Translations under genes and position numbers: made by a program | The notes under the pieces: model-generated | Database searches by the model: none | Told to the model about the DNA's origin: nothing | Seen by the model: the letters and a program-made list of their open reading frames with translations, nothing else | From: an uncultured Rickettsiales bacterium | GTDB lineage: Bacteria; Pseudomonadota; Alphaproteobacteria; Rickettsiales; Deianiraeaceae | Length of the DNA stretch: 34,239 bases | Direction of reading: 5' to 3' | Assembly (NCBI GenBank): GCA_905480015.1 | Contig: CAJQOT010000095.1 | Span: 1-34,239, forward strand | Shown: positions 1 through 6,634 of the stretch, in pieces | Numbering within the stretch: position 1 is the first letter of the stretch | Layout: each line of letters opens with the position of its first letter

Positions 1-118
1 GCCAAGCACATCCGTGTTTTTTGAAATTAAAATTAATTGTCAAGGTTTTTCATATTAATAATTGATTTTCTATAAATAACCATCCTTATTACGCAGGTCA
101 TTGTTTAACAATATAAAT

Positions 119-700
119 ATGAGTAACATTGTCGCAATTAAGACGGGTGGAACAAACTTTGCTTCAGTTGAAGACTGTCTTGCACGTATTAACTGCAAAC
201 TTTTTTACGCAAAAAGTATTCAAGACATACTAAACGCAGACAAAATTCTTCTACCTGGTGTGGGATCAATGATATCAATCGACATTGAAGAGTACGCAAG
301 TATTATTCCACAGATAAAACAACCAGTGCTTGGAATTTGCCTTGGAATGCAAATGCTTTTTGAAAAATCAGAAGAAAACCCTAACATTAAAACGCTTGGT
401 ATTTTAAATGGAGTGGTCAAGAAATTTAGCAGTGATGTGATACATCCACATACCGGTTGGAATAAACTTGTTTTTCAAAATCCACAAAGTATATTTGCTG
501 AAATTCCTGCAAATTATGTATATTTTACACACTCATATTACACACCAACGGTAAATTCTACCCAAAGCTATTGTGAGTACGGTGACTATAAAGTATCGGC
601 CATTGTTCAAAAGAACAATTTTTATGGATTTCAATTTCACCCTGAACGCTCAGGTAAATATGGTGAAATGCTACTAAAACAATTTATTCAAAAAGCATGA
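119..700 (+). CDS. hisH: HisH, glutaminase subunit of imidazole glycerol phosphate synthase
   Basis: Class I glutamine amidotransferase of histidine biosynthesis. It releases ammonia from glutamine and passes it to HisF. From the ATG at 119 the product is 193 aa, the normal HisH length. The oxyanion loop region LPGVGS is near residues 45-50, the nucleophile elbow LGICLGMQ puts the catalytic Cys at 74, and FQFHPERSG gives the His174/Glu176 pair, so the triad is complete. A TTG at 101 would add six residues but ATG at 119 matches the family start better. No clear Shine-Dalgarno (SD) sequence is visible. The stop overlaps the hisA start by 4 nt (ATGA), which suggests translational coupling. HisF, the obligate partner, is not next to it as it is in many his operons. 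Confidence 0.93.
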   Translation: MSNIVAIKTGGTNFASVEDCLARINCKLFYAKSIQDILNADKILLPGVGSMISIDIEEYASIIPQIKQPVLGICLGMQMLFEKSEENPNIKTLGILNGVVKKFSSDVIHPHTGWNKLVFQNPQSIFAEIPANYVYFTHSYYTPTVNSTQSYCEYGDYKVSAIVQKNNFYGFQFHPERSGKYGEMLLKQFIQKA

Positions 701-1422
701 AAATACAAGTAATACCATCAGTTGATATACTAAACGGCAAGGTTGTGAGGCTTTTTCAAGGTCAATATAACAAAGTCACGGAGTACTCAAAATCCCCAAA
801 AGATGTAGTAAAATCTTTTATGAAACATGGCTTTAACTTTATTCATATCGTTAACCTTGATGGAGCTAAATCCGAACACAACACACTCACAGAAAATATT
901 ATTGAAGAGATTATATCCATGGGTTGTCAAATACAAATTGGCGGAGGGATTCGTTCTTTTGAAACGGCACAAAATTATGTTAATCTTGGAGCCAAAGTCG
1001 TTCTTGGAACAATATGTGTTAAAAACCCAACACTTACAAAGGAAATTATTGATAAAATGGGAGTAAAAAATGTGACATTAGCCTTTGATTGCAAAGAAAA
1101 CAATGGAATTTATGAAGTAATGGTGAACGGTTGGGAGGAGGGCAATAATACACCTATCAACACAATGCTTGATACATACTCCGCATACAAAATTAATATA
1201 ATTTGCACAGATATATCTGTTGATGGTACTCTTACAGCTCCGAATTTTTCTCTATACAAGTGGATAAAAAAACATTATCCACAATTTGCCTTGCAAGCTT
1301 CCGGTGGAGTTTCCTGCATTGAAGACATTCAAACATTGCAAGCAGAAAATATTAACAGTGTAATTGTGGGAAGGGCAATTCACCACGGAATGATTTCAAT
1401 GCAAGAACTTTCTTCACTATAA
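697..1422 (+). CDS. hisA: HisA, ProFAR isomerase
   Basis: (beta/alpha)8-barrel isomerase that opens the ribosyl ring of ProFAR to give PRFAR, the substrate of HisH-HisF. The 241 aa length is normal. The N-terminal phosphate-barrel signature is IPSVDILNGKVVRL with the first catalytic Asp at residue 10, followed by FQGQY. IQIGGGIRS is the first phosphate-binding loop, LAFDCK carries the second catalytic Asp, GWEE is the HisA-type loop, and TDISVDGT and ASGGVS complete the second half. HisF is excluded because it lacks the VRLxQGxY and GW motifs and has a different N-terminus. Overlaps hisH by 4 nt. Confidence 0.93.
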   Translation: MKIQVIPSVDILNGKVVRLFQGQYNKVTEYSKSPKDVVKSFMKHGFNFIHIVNLDGAKSEHNTLTENIIEEIISMGCQIQIGGGIRSFETAQNYVNLGAKVVLGTICVKNPTLTKEIIDKMGVKNVTLAFDCKENNGIYEVMVNGWEEGNNTPINTMLDTYSAYKINIICTDISVDGTLTAPNFSLYKWIKKHYPQFALQASGGVSCIEDIQTLQAENINSVIVGRAIHHGMISMQELSSL

Positions 1423-1563
1423 TTTACCTTGAAGCACCTTGAGATTTCCTTCGTAAATTTCATCTTGTTTAATTCTTGCCCTTTCAAACTCCATCAGATT
1501 CTCAAACTCTGTTTCAAGCCCTAGGGTTTTAAACATGTATTTCAATTTGGTTTTTCCTTGTAT

Positions 1564-1593
1564 TTGCCATAAAAATAGTGTATCATTTATTAT
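1564..1593 (+). promoter_or_regulatory. Possible promoter giving a nearly leaderless mRNA
   Basis: TTGCCA (1564-1569), 18-nt spacer, TATTAT (1588-1593), with an overlapping alternative TTGTAT (1558) - 17 nt - TATCAT (1581-1586). The ATG of the next gene is at 1600, so transcription would start at or within a few bases of the start codon. AT-rich background makes chance matches common. Confidence 0.35.
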
Positions 1594-1599
1594 TAATAT

Positions 1600-1953
1600 A
1601 TGAATCAAGGAGATAAAAAATTAGAAACTATAGAATTGAATCCTACAGTGATATGTGGCACTGCAGGGTTAATCGATGATGATGTATCAGAAGATTGCGG
1701 TAAAAAAGAAATTTTTTACAAAACAGTGTATTCTAAGGATCCTGAGCAAACAGTAGTGCCATGTAATAATGGCAGTAAACATAATCCGCTTGTAGTTGCA
1801 GGAGGATTTAGTGAATGCCTATCACAAATGGATAATCGTACTACAGATAATCTATCACAAGGGCACGAATCACTAGTATCACAAGAAGGACAACGTCAAA
1901 GGTTGCCAGATCCTAAAGAACCATCACCAAAGCATGACACAATCACACTTTAA
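1600..1953 (+). CDS. Hypothetical protein, 117 aa
   Basis: Not recognised. The product is hydrophilic and probably largely disordered. The N-terminal half is acidic (a DDDVSEDCGKK stretch near residue 30), and the C-terminal half is rich in Ser, Gln, Asn, Pro and short LSQ/VSQ repeats, ending in a Pro/Lys tail. There is no signal peptide, membrane segment or known motif. It is supported as a gene by its length with few alternatives, an ATG start and a promoter-like sequence immediately upstream. It lies in a block of three unrecognised genes (1600-3982), so a lineage-specific or host-interaction protein is possible but unproven. Confidence 0.5.
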   Translation: MNQGDKKLETIELNPTVICGTAGLIDDDVSEDCGKKEIFYKTVYSKDPEQTVVPCNNGSKHNPLVVAGGFSECLSQMDNRTTDNLSQGHESLVSQEGQRQRLPDPKEPSPKHDTITL

Positions 1954-2320
1954 TTATTCTTGCTTTTTGATATTGTATAAAACTGCATATTCTACCCAAA
2001 AAGAATAGAATTGTAAAAAGGGAGTATGAATACCATCTATACAAAGAAAAGCACAAAATAGAGTGGTTTGTTTGGCTTTGTAAAACATTATAGAAGGTTA
2101 TTTTCTAGATTTGATAATCCTTAAGTCTGGATTTACTTCCTTTCTGCATTTCGTTGAAGGCTTACAGCGGTTGAAGTCATTTTATCAACAGAGCTTATGT
2201 TACAGTATGGCTTTGTTATTTTAATTAGTACGATGTGTTTATATATTATAAATATATATATTGACATATTAAATATTTGTGTGTAAGCGTTGATTAACAT
2301 CAAACTATTGATATTCGTAT
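1954..2320. other. Intergenic stretch with no gene seen
   Basis: 367 nt without a supported gene. Both strands are broken by frequent stops. The minus strand has an open stretch of about 42 codons near 1970-2095 without a recognisable motif. Near its right end TTGACA at 2261-2266 is followed 17 nt later by a poor -10 (TAAGCG), so any promoter for the next gene is weak in sequence. No RNA gene or repeat was found. Confidence 0.4.
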
Positions 2321-2827
2321 ATGAGTCCTAGTCAAAAAACTGCACAGAGAATTGATAACATCATTCTAATTCTTGAAAAGTATGCATTACAAGGGCAGGT
2401 TATTAGCCATAAAAAATTAGCTGATGATTATAATTCGCAAAAATATGAAACTGATATTATTCTGCATGAATCATTTTATGCAATACACTCTAAGCAGGAA
2501 GTACATGGAGAGACTCGCATTGTAACTTTAGTTGAAATGATTAACGATAGAATTGAAGATGAAAAAGTTTTTTTAACGTCACTGATTACGAAGGATGATA
2601 ACTCACATCCTGAGCAAGGCATTATTGGATTTATACAAAATAAATCAAAATGTAAAGTCTCATTAATTGAGAAAGTTCAAAACAACACATTTCTTTGGAA
2701 AATGTTAATTCGCGGTATACAGTCTACTGTATGCAATCATTATTCAGGAAGTTTGATGATTGTAAACAATGAGGAAGTGGAGGAAAAAGTTACTACATTG
2801 CCCGAAGAAGAGCGTGTTGCATCGTAA
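2321..2827 (+). CDS. Hypothetical protein, 168 aa
   Basis: Not recognised. It is a soluble, mixed-charge protein without signal peptide or membrane segment. The N-terminus (residues 1-40) looks alpha-helical, the middle contains VTLVEMINDRI and LTSLITKDD, and the C-terminus is an acidic tail (NNEEVEEK, LPEEER). ATG start at 2321, no good SD. It is flanked by another unrecognised gene upstream and converges on the broken repeat gene downstream, with 22 nt between the stops. Base composition matches the surroundings, so there is no strong sign of recent transfer. Confidence 0.55.
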   Translation: MSPSQKTAQRIDNIILILEKYALQGQVISHKKLADDYNSQKYETDIILHESFYAIHSKQEVHGETRIVTLVEMINDRIEDEKVFLTSLITKDDNSHPEQGIIGFIQNKSKCKVSLIEKVQNNTFLWKMLIRGIQSTVCNHYSGSLMIVNNEEVEEKVTTLPEEERVAS

Positions 2828-3320
2828 TGTTATTTGATATTTACTCATTCTATCTACCAAAGAAACAACCCACTTTCTCAGACAAACCGAACCTCTCTTG
2901 TGTGTCTACAGAATTAAAATATATCGTTGTATCCTTTTTTATTTCTTTAAGTGCCTTAACCTCTGGATCTAAAATACTTAATTTATCTTTTTTAGTACCT
3001 TCTTTTATAAGTCCGTCTATCAACGAATTAAATTTTTTAAATACGTAGCTCCTATCTTCTAAAATTTTATTAGGAATCTTTTTGCCATTTTCAGATAAAA
3101 TATTGCAATAATATGCTATTGATTTATCATACTCCTCAATAAGGTTTCTTAATATTTGAGGGGACTCGTACACAACAATAGCAGGGTTAATATTATAATA
3201 TTTCATTGATTTGACATCAAATGGATTACTAGACAATCCGTGTGCTTTTTTATAAAACAACTTCACTCCAGCAATCCAATTATAATAATGCGATGAATCT
3301 ATTATTCCTATATTTGGCAT

Positions 3321-3476
3321 ACGCGTCTCTACTTGTTTCACCCGACTTCTTAATACAGTCTTTACCACTGCTTGTTTCCCCCGACTTCTTAATACAGTCT
3401 TTGTCTTTTGTGTTTCATTCCGACCTGTTAATACAGTCTTTACCACTGCTTGTTTCCCCCGACTTCTTAATAAAGT
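3321..3476 (-). repeat. Four 39-bp in-frame tandem repeats
   Basis: Units at 3438-3476, 3399-3437, 3360-3398 and 3321-3359 (order of translation). Each encodes 13 residues beginning T(L/V)L. Units 1 and 3 encode the same core, RSRGKQAVVK. Unit 2 is the most diverged (TGRNETQKTK) and unit 4 has RSRVKQVETR. The period is an exact multiple of three, so the reading frame is kept. Confidence 0.9.
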
Positions 3477-3940
3477 ATTATCGATACGACAATCTGATAT
3501 TGAAAAAATACTATTCAGTAACAACAGTGCAACTTTACTTTTATGGCTAGCATTGATATAATTTGTATCCTTATAAGGTACAACATTCTGAAAAGTAAAT
3601 ATACGTAAATTATTTGAATTTTTATCATTTCCAATATTGGCAGAACATACATAAAAACTATCAGTATCTTTGTGGTAAGACAGTTTAACATCAGCTGTTT
3701 TTAATCCTTTTTTCTTAAAATGTTGAAAAAGAAAAGTTCTTACTGAAAAATTAAAATCTTCTTTATACAATTTTTTTATAAAAGTTATACTGTTGCCCTT
3801 GCTGTGTTGTGCTATAAGAAGTCCGTCGAAAGTCTCACAAGGACTATCATAGTTGTTAACATCAGAGCCCAAAAGCTGAGAAGCAAAACTTTTTTATCTG
3901 TGATATTATTTAACCACACATCTTTTCTCAAGTCTATTTT

Positions 3941-3976
3941 ACCTGTTACGTCAAAACTACCTGTTACGTCAAAACT
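3941..3976 (-). repeat. Perfect 18-bp tandem duplication
   Basis: Two identical 18-bp units (3941-3958 and 3959-3976). On the minus strand they encode SFDVTG twice, immediately after the proposed ATG at 3982. The in-frame period supports this stretch being the coding N-terminus of the frameshifted gene. Confidence 0.9.
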
Positions 3977-4192
3977 ATTCATTGTATTTTTAAATAAAAG
4001 TTATTACTATTTACTTTATAATATTTTTACACACATAGCAAATAAAATTAATCTCATTCATAAACTTCATAATTCAAATCGGTTTCAATGTATTTTATGT
4101 TTAGTGTATTTTTAATAATATTAAATATTTCTCTTGATTTCTTCGTACCTTTGATTAATTTCGTATGAAATAAAAGGGATTTTTATGTATCT

Positions 4193-4918
4193 ATGCTAAA
4201 TGGCTTTTCAATAATAGTGTTGCTATTGGCATTTTCATCATGTCAAAAAAATCCACCTGTACCAGATGTACAACCCATTTTTCGTGATAAAAAACGCCCA
4301 CCTTACAACCATGTTATTATGTCAAAAATTAAGAGGCGAGAACATAATGATGATTACCAAGAAGTAAATCCAAATTTTGCCAATGAATATCAAGATGCTC
4401 AGCGAGAATTTTCACAAACAAAGCCTGAAGAAATTATGATTATACAACAGGAAAGTAACGACGACGCACTCACAATACAAAAAATTCGAGATGATGCCAT
4501 TGCGTTGCAAGACATATCTCTAAAAGAACAGGTCATAAATGAGGCTCAAAAGATAGATGAAGATGAAATTCCAACCCAAGAAGAAGAGATAGATGAAATA
4601 GAAATACCAACCCAAGATGAAGAGGTAGATGAAATTCCATCCCAAGAAGAAGAGGTTGATAGTAATCTAATAAAGCCGATCGGTGGCGTGTATGAAATTC
4701 AAGCGGGATCTTATACAAATAAATTAGGTGCACAAAATGTGATACAAAAACTAGAAAAACACAGTATAAAAAATATACGACTTGAGACAATACAAGATAT
4801 GTATCTCATTAGAATATCCGGAGATAAACCGCTTAATACAAGAGAGGAGGCGAGCAAATTACTGCAATCAATTATTGATAAAACTCAGCACTATGATATT
4901 ATGGTTGTAAAGATGTAA
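4193..4918 (+). CDS. SPOR-domain lipoprotein
   Basis: 241 aa. Residues 1-16 form a lipoprotein signal peptide with a lipobox ending FSSC, putting the lipidated Cys at 17. The middle is acidic and probably extended. Residues about 122-157 contain three imperfect Glu-rich repeats (EIPTQEEEI type). Residues about 165-241 fit a SPOR domain (GVYEIQAGSY at its first strand), the fold that binds denuded glycan in septal peptidoglycan. It is likely an envelope protein acting at the division site. No RlpA double-psi barrel is present, so I do not call it RlpA. An AAGGG sequence lies about 14 nt before the ATG. Its 3' end overlaps holC tail-to-tail by 20 nt. Confidence 0.8.
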   Translation: MLNGFSIIVLLLAFSSCQKNPPVPDVQPIFRDKKRPPYNHVIMSKIKRREHNDDYQEVNPNFANEYQDAQREFSQTKPEEIMIIQQESNDDALTIQKIRDDAIALQDISLKEQVINEAQKIDEDEIPTQEEEIDEIEIPTQDEEVDEIPSQEEEVDSNLIKPIGGVYEIQAGSYTNKLGAQNVIQKLEKHSIKNIRLETIQDMYLIRISGDKPLNTREEASKLLQSIIDKTQHYDIMVVKM

Positions 4919-5303
4919 CCACTTCCCACTTATCATTTGTCTTCATAAATGTTTCCCAACTTGTAACATTCTCTAAAATATTCTTTGCATCCGATTTTGT
5001 CTTTACAAATGCAGTAAAATTGTCAGTAATTTTTGAAGTTTCAAATAAAATAACATGATATCCATCTACAACTTGTGATTGAACATCATTTGCAATTATC
5101 ACCGATGGAGAATGTTTTACCAGCGGATCATTATCTTTTACATTTGGTAAAAATACTGTAGATGAAAATGTCCAAAGACGATTTTGTATTAAATTATTAA
5201 CATCAAAGATAAAAAATTTCATTTGACGCTCTATACCTTTTTGTAAAAACCCAGTTAATGCAGGAAATGTTTCATTCGTAATGTATACTCTAGCCTTTTG
5301 CAT
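4899..5303 (-). CDS. holC: DNA polymerase III chi subunit
   Basis: 134 aa from the ATG at 5303, which overlaps the upstream stop. Chi links the clamp-loader complex to single-stranded DNA-binding protein. The match is to alphaproteobacterial HolC by pattern: N-terminal strand RVYITNE, the NRLWTFSSTVFLPN segment (family LWTY...FLPH), then a VVDGYHVILFE strand, a helix of the A(R)xxWK type that is diverged here, and a C-terminal WE near residue 127. Sequence identity is modest and the middle strand is divergent, so the call rests on motif order. The longer frame upstream to 5393 is not needed. Last gene of ispA-ybaB-holC. Confidence 0.75.
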   Translation of the reverse strand: MQKARVYITNETFPALTGFLQKGIERQMKFFIFDVNNLIQNRLWTFSSTVFLPNVKDNDPLVKHSPSVIIANDVQSQVVDGYHVILFETSKITDNFTAFVKTKSDAKNILENVTSWETFMKTNDKWEVVTSLQP

Positions 5304-5661
5304 CGGAAATTTTATTTGATGCGATATTTGCTTTATCATACAATTTGCTTTGTGCATTTTGGCAAGCTTCCAATATTTCCCTCTCCAATACATCGGAAAA
5401 TAATCGTAAATATTTGATATTTTCTGGTGGCGTAGAAGAAATATTAACTAGTGACTCTAAATTTATTTTTACTTCTTGCACGGACATCATGGTTGTCATC
5501 TTTATAGTAATTCCACGACTCTTCGAATGACCATGTACAAAGTATTTTCCAGATGTTTTGCCAATCATATTAACCATCATATTCACTATTTTTATATATC
5601 TCGGGGATTGCTTTACTTCGTCCGAACTCATAAAAATTTTGCGTATAGTGTCAATCATCAT
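5290..5661 (-). CDS. YbaB/EbfC-like nucleoid-associated protein
   Basis: 123 aa. The pattern fits the YbaB/EbfC DNA-binding family: a helical N-terminus, then GHSKSRGITIKM (compare family GESGGGLVKVxM), a second strand VQEVKINLESL (compare V..V.IDPSLL), and a C-terminal helix LFSDVLEREILEACQNAQSKL (compare LEDLIxAAxNDAxxK). The family is about 105 residues, so the length is close. It starts with an ATGA overlap on ispA and ends overlapping the holC ATG, so it is translationally coupled on both sides. ybaB is usually next to dnaX or recR in other bacteria. Divergent enough that this is a moderate call. Confidence 0.5.
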   Translation of the reverse strand: MMIDTIRKIFMSSDEVKQSPRYIKIVNMMVNMIGKTSGKYFVHGHSKSRGITIKMTTMMSVQEVKINLESLVNISSTPPENIKYLRLFSDVLEREILEACQNAQSKLYDKANIASNKISDAKG

Positions 5662-6542
5662 AAAGAAAGCTGATTAGTTATATAGTCAATTAACTCTACA
5701 ATGTCAGTGTTTTTACATAATTTATTAACTCTCAATTTAGACTGATCGGCAATCATATAAAGATGTTGCTTTGCCTCATCTACACCACCAAGATGCTCGA
5801 TTAATGTTTTCTTCGCTAACAATTCACTGTGATTTTTCCCTGTATCCTCCTCCACATCAAGAATGTCATCTACAAGTTGGAAAATATAACCAATGTCATA
5901 TCCAATTTGTTTCATATCTTGAAGATTTTGATTATTTTGTGTTAAAATTGCCCCAACAGACATACACAATGCAAACAATTCTCCAGTTTTGAGTTTATTC
6001 ATATGAATAAACTCTTCTGTTGTGCTATTTTCAGACTTAACTATCATTAAATCTAACATTTGCCCAGCCATCATGCCATGAAAACCAATAGATTTAGAAA
6101 GATCGTACATTAAATTTAACTTGATGTAGTTTTCCACATCAAAGTTTTTATCAAGAATTTCATTAAATGCAAGAGACACCAAAGAATTTCCTGTTAAAAG
6201 AGCGGTCGACTCATCAAATTCTTTATGTAGTGCTAATTTTCCTCGCCTTTCATCTGCGTTATCCATACATGGTAAGTCGTCGTGTATTAAAGAATAGCAA
6301 TGAGTGTATTCTACTGCCACCATAACATTAATAACACTTTCCAGTGAAATACCATAATTCTTACAAGACTGCCATACAACAAAAGCACGAATACGCTTTG
6401 CACTGCCAAAAAGTGAGTGATTAATTGCACTTTTTATACGCTGTTGTGCAATGTCGTTCTCTGGTAAAATATTGATTCTGCACTGTAAAGCAGTGTCAAT
6501 ATCATTTTTGAATTCAACTAGTTTTTGTACAATGTCCTTCAT
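5658..6542 (-). CDS. ispA: Farnesyl diphosphate synthase
   Basis: Short-chain trans-prenyltransferase that condenses isopentenyl diphosphate with allylic diphosphates, feeding undecaprenyl phosphate and quinone side chains. 294 aa, the normal IspA length. First aspartate-rich motif DDLPCMDNADERRGK begins at residue 88, with YSLIH before it as in bacterial IspA. The second motif LVDDILD has Asp at 225, 226 and 229. The substrate-binding segment GSAKRIR is near residue 46, and LKTGELF near 185. A promoter-like TTGACA - 17 nt - ATATAT lies at 6591-6563. It heads ispA-ybaB-holC, with ATGA overlap to the next gene. Confidence 0.93.
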   Translation of the reverse strand: MKDIVQKLVEFKNDIDTALQCRINILPENDIAQQRIKSAINHSLFGSAKRIRAFVVWQSCKNYGISLESVINVMVAVEYTHCYSLIHDDLPCMDNADERRGKLALHKEFDESTALLTGNSLVSLAFNEILDKNFDVENYIKLNLMYDLSKSIGFHGMMAGQMLDLMIVKSENSTTEEFIHMNKLKTGELFALCMSVGAILTQNNQNLQDMKQIGYDIGYIFQLVDDILDVEEDTGKNHSELLAKKTLIEHLGGVDEAKQHLYMIADQSKLRVNKLCKNTDIVELIDYITNQLSL

Positions 6543-6562
6543 AAGAATATTATTTTATAGTC

Positions 6563-6591
6563 ATATATATTTTAATACGCTGTCTTGTCAA
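6563..6591 (-). promoter_or_regulatory. Likely promoter of ispA operon
   Basis: On the minus strand, consensus -35 TTGACA (6591-6586) is followed after 16-18 nt by an AT-rich -10 candidate (TATATA/TATATG, 6569-6562). The ispA ATG at 6542 is about 20 nt further. The -35 is perfect, the -10 only fair. Confidence 0.5.
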
Positions 6592-6634
6592 GATATATTT
6601 TGACATCTACATAACTAAGGTAGCTTGATACCCT

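Larger units (their letters stand above)
2850..3982 (-). pseudogene. Hypothetical repeat protein with a frameshift at a poly-A run
   Basis: One 377-codon gene appears to be split by a single-base frame change. Reading from the ATG at 3982, the first 31 codons encode an N-terminus containing a duplicated SFDVTG and ending ITDKK. At a run of six A (3895-3890 on the minus strand) the frame must move by one base to continue into the long downstream frame (SFASQLLGSDVNN onward) that ends at 2850. Without the shift the first frame stops after 56 codons and the second frame has only a TTG start at 3872. The middle holds four 13-residue repeats rich in Lys and Arg (RSRGKQ). No known domain is seen. 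It could be a pseudogene, a gene rescued by slippage on the A run, or a sequencing error. The function is unknown. Confidence 0.6.

Noticed and set aside
4-22. Weak hairpin followed by six T at the left edge
   Set aside because: The stem is six pairs including a wobble and lies at the window edge. The gene it would serve is not visible.
697-1422. hisA read as a second HisF-like cyclase
   Set aside because: VRLxQGxY, the GW loop and the N-terminal Asp context are HisA-specific; HisF has a different N-terminus.
3990-4192. Possible repeats in the gap before the SPOR gene
   Set aside because: Only AT-rich sequence; no inverted or direct repeat above background.
4533-4790. Minus-strand hydrophobic frame opposite the SPOR lipoprotein
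   Set aside because: It arises from the Glu-rich repeat read backwards; repeated composition and no start context make it a shadow.
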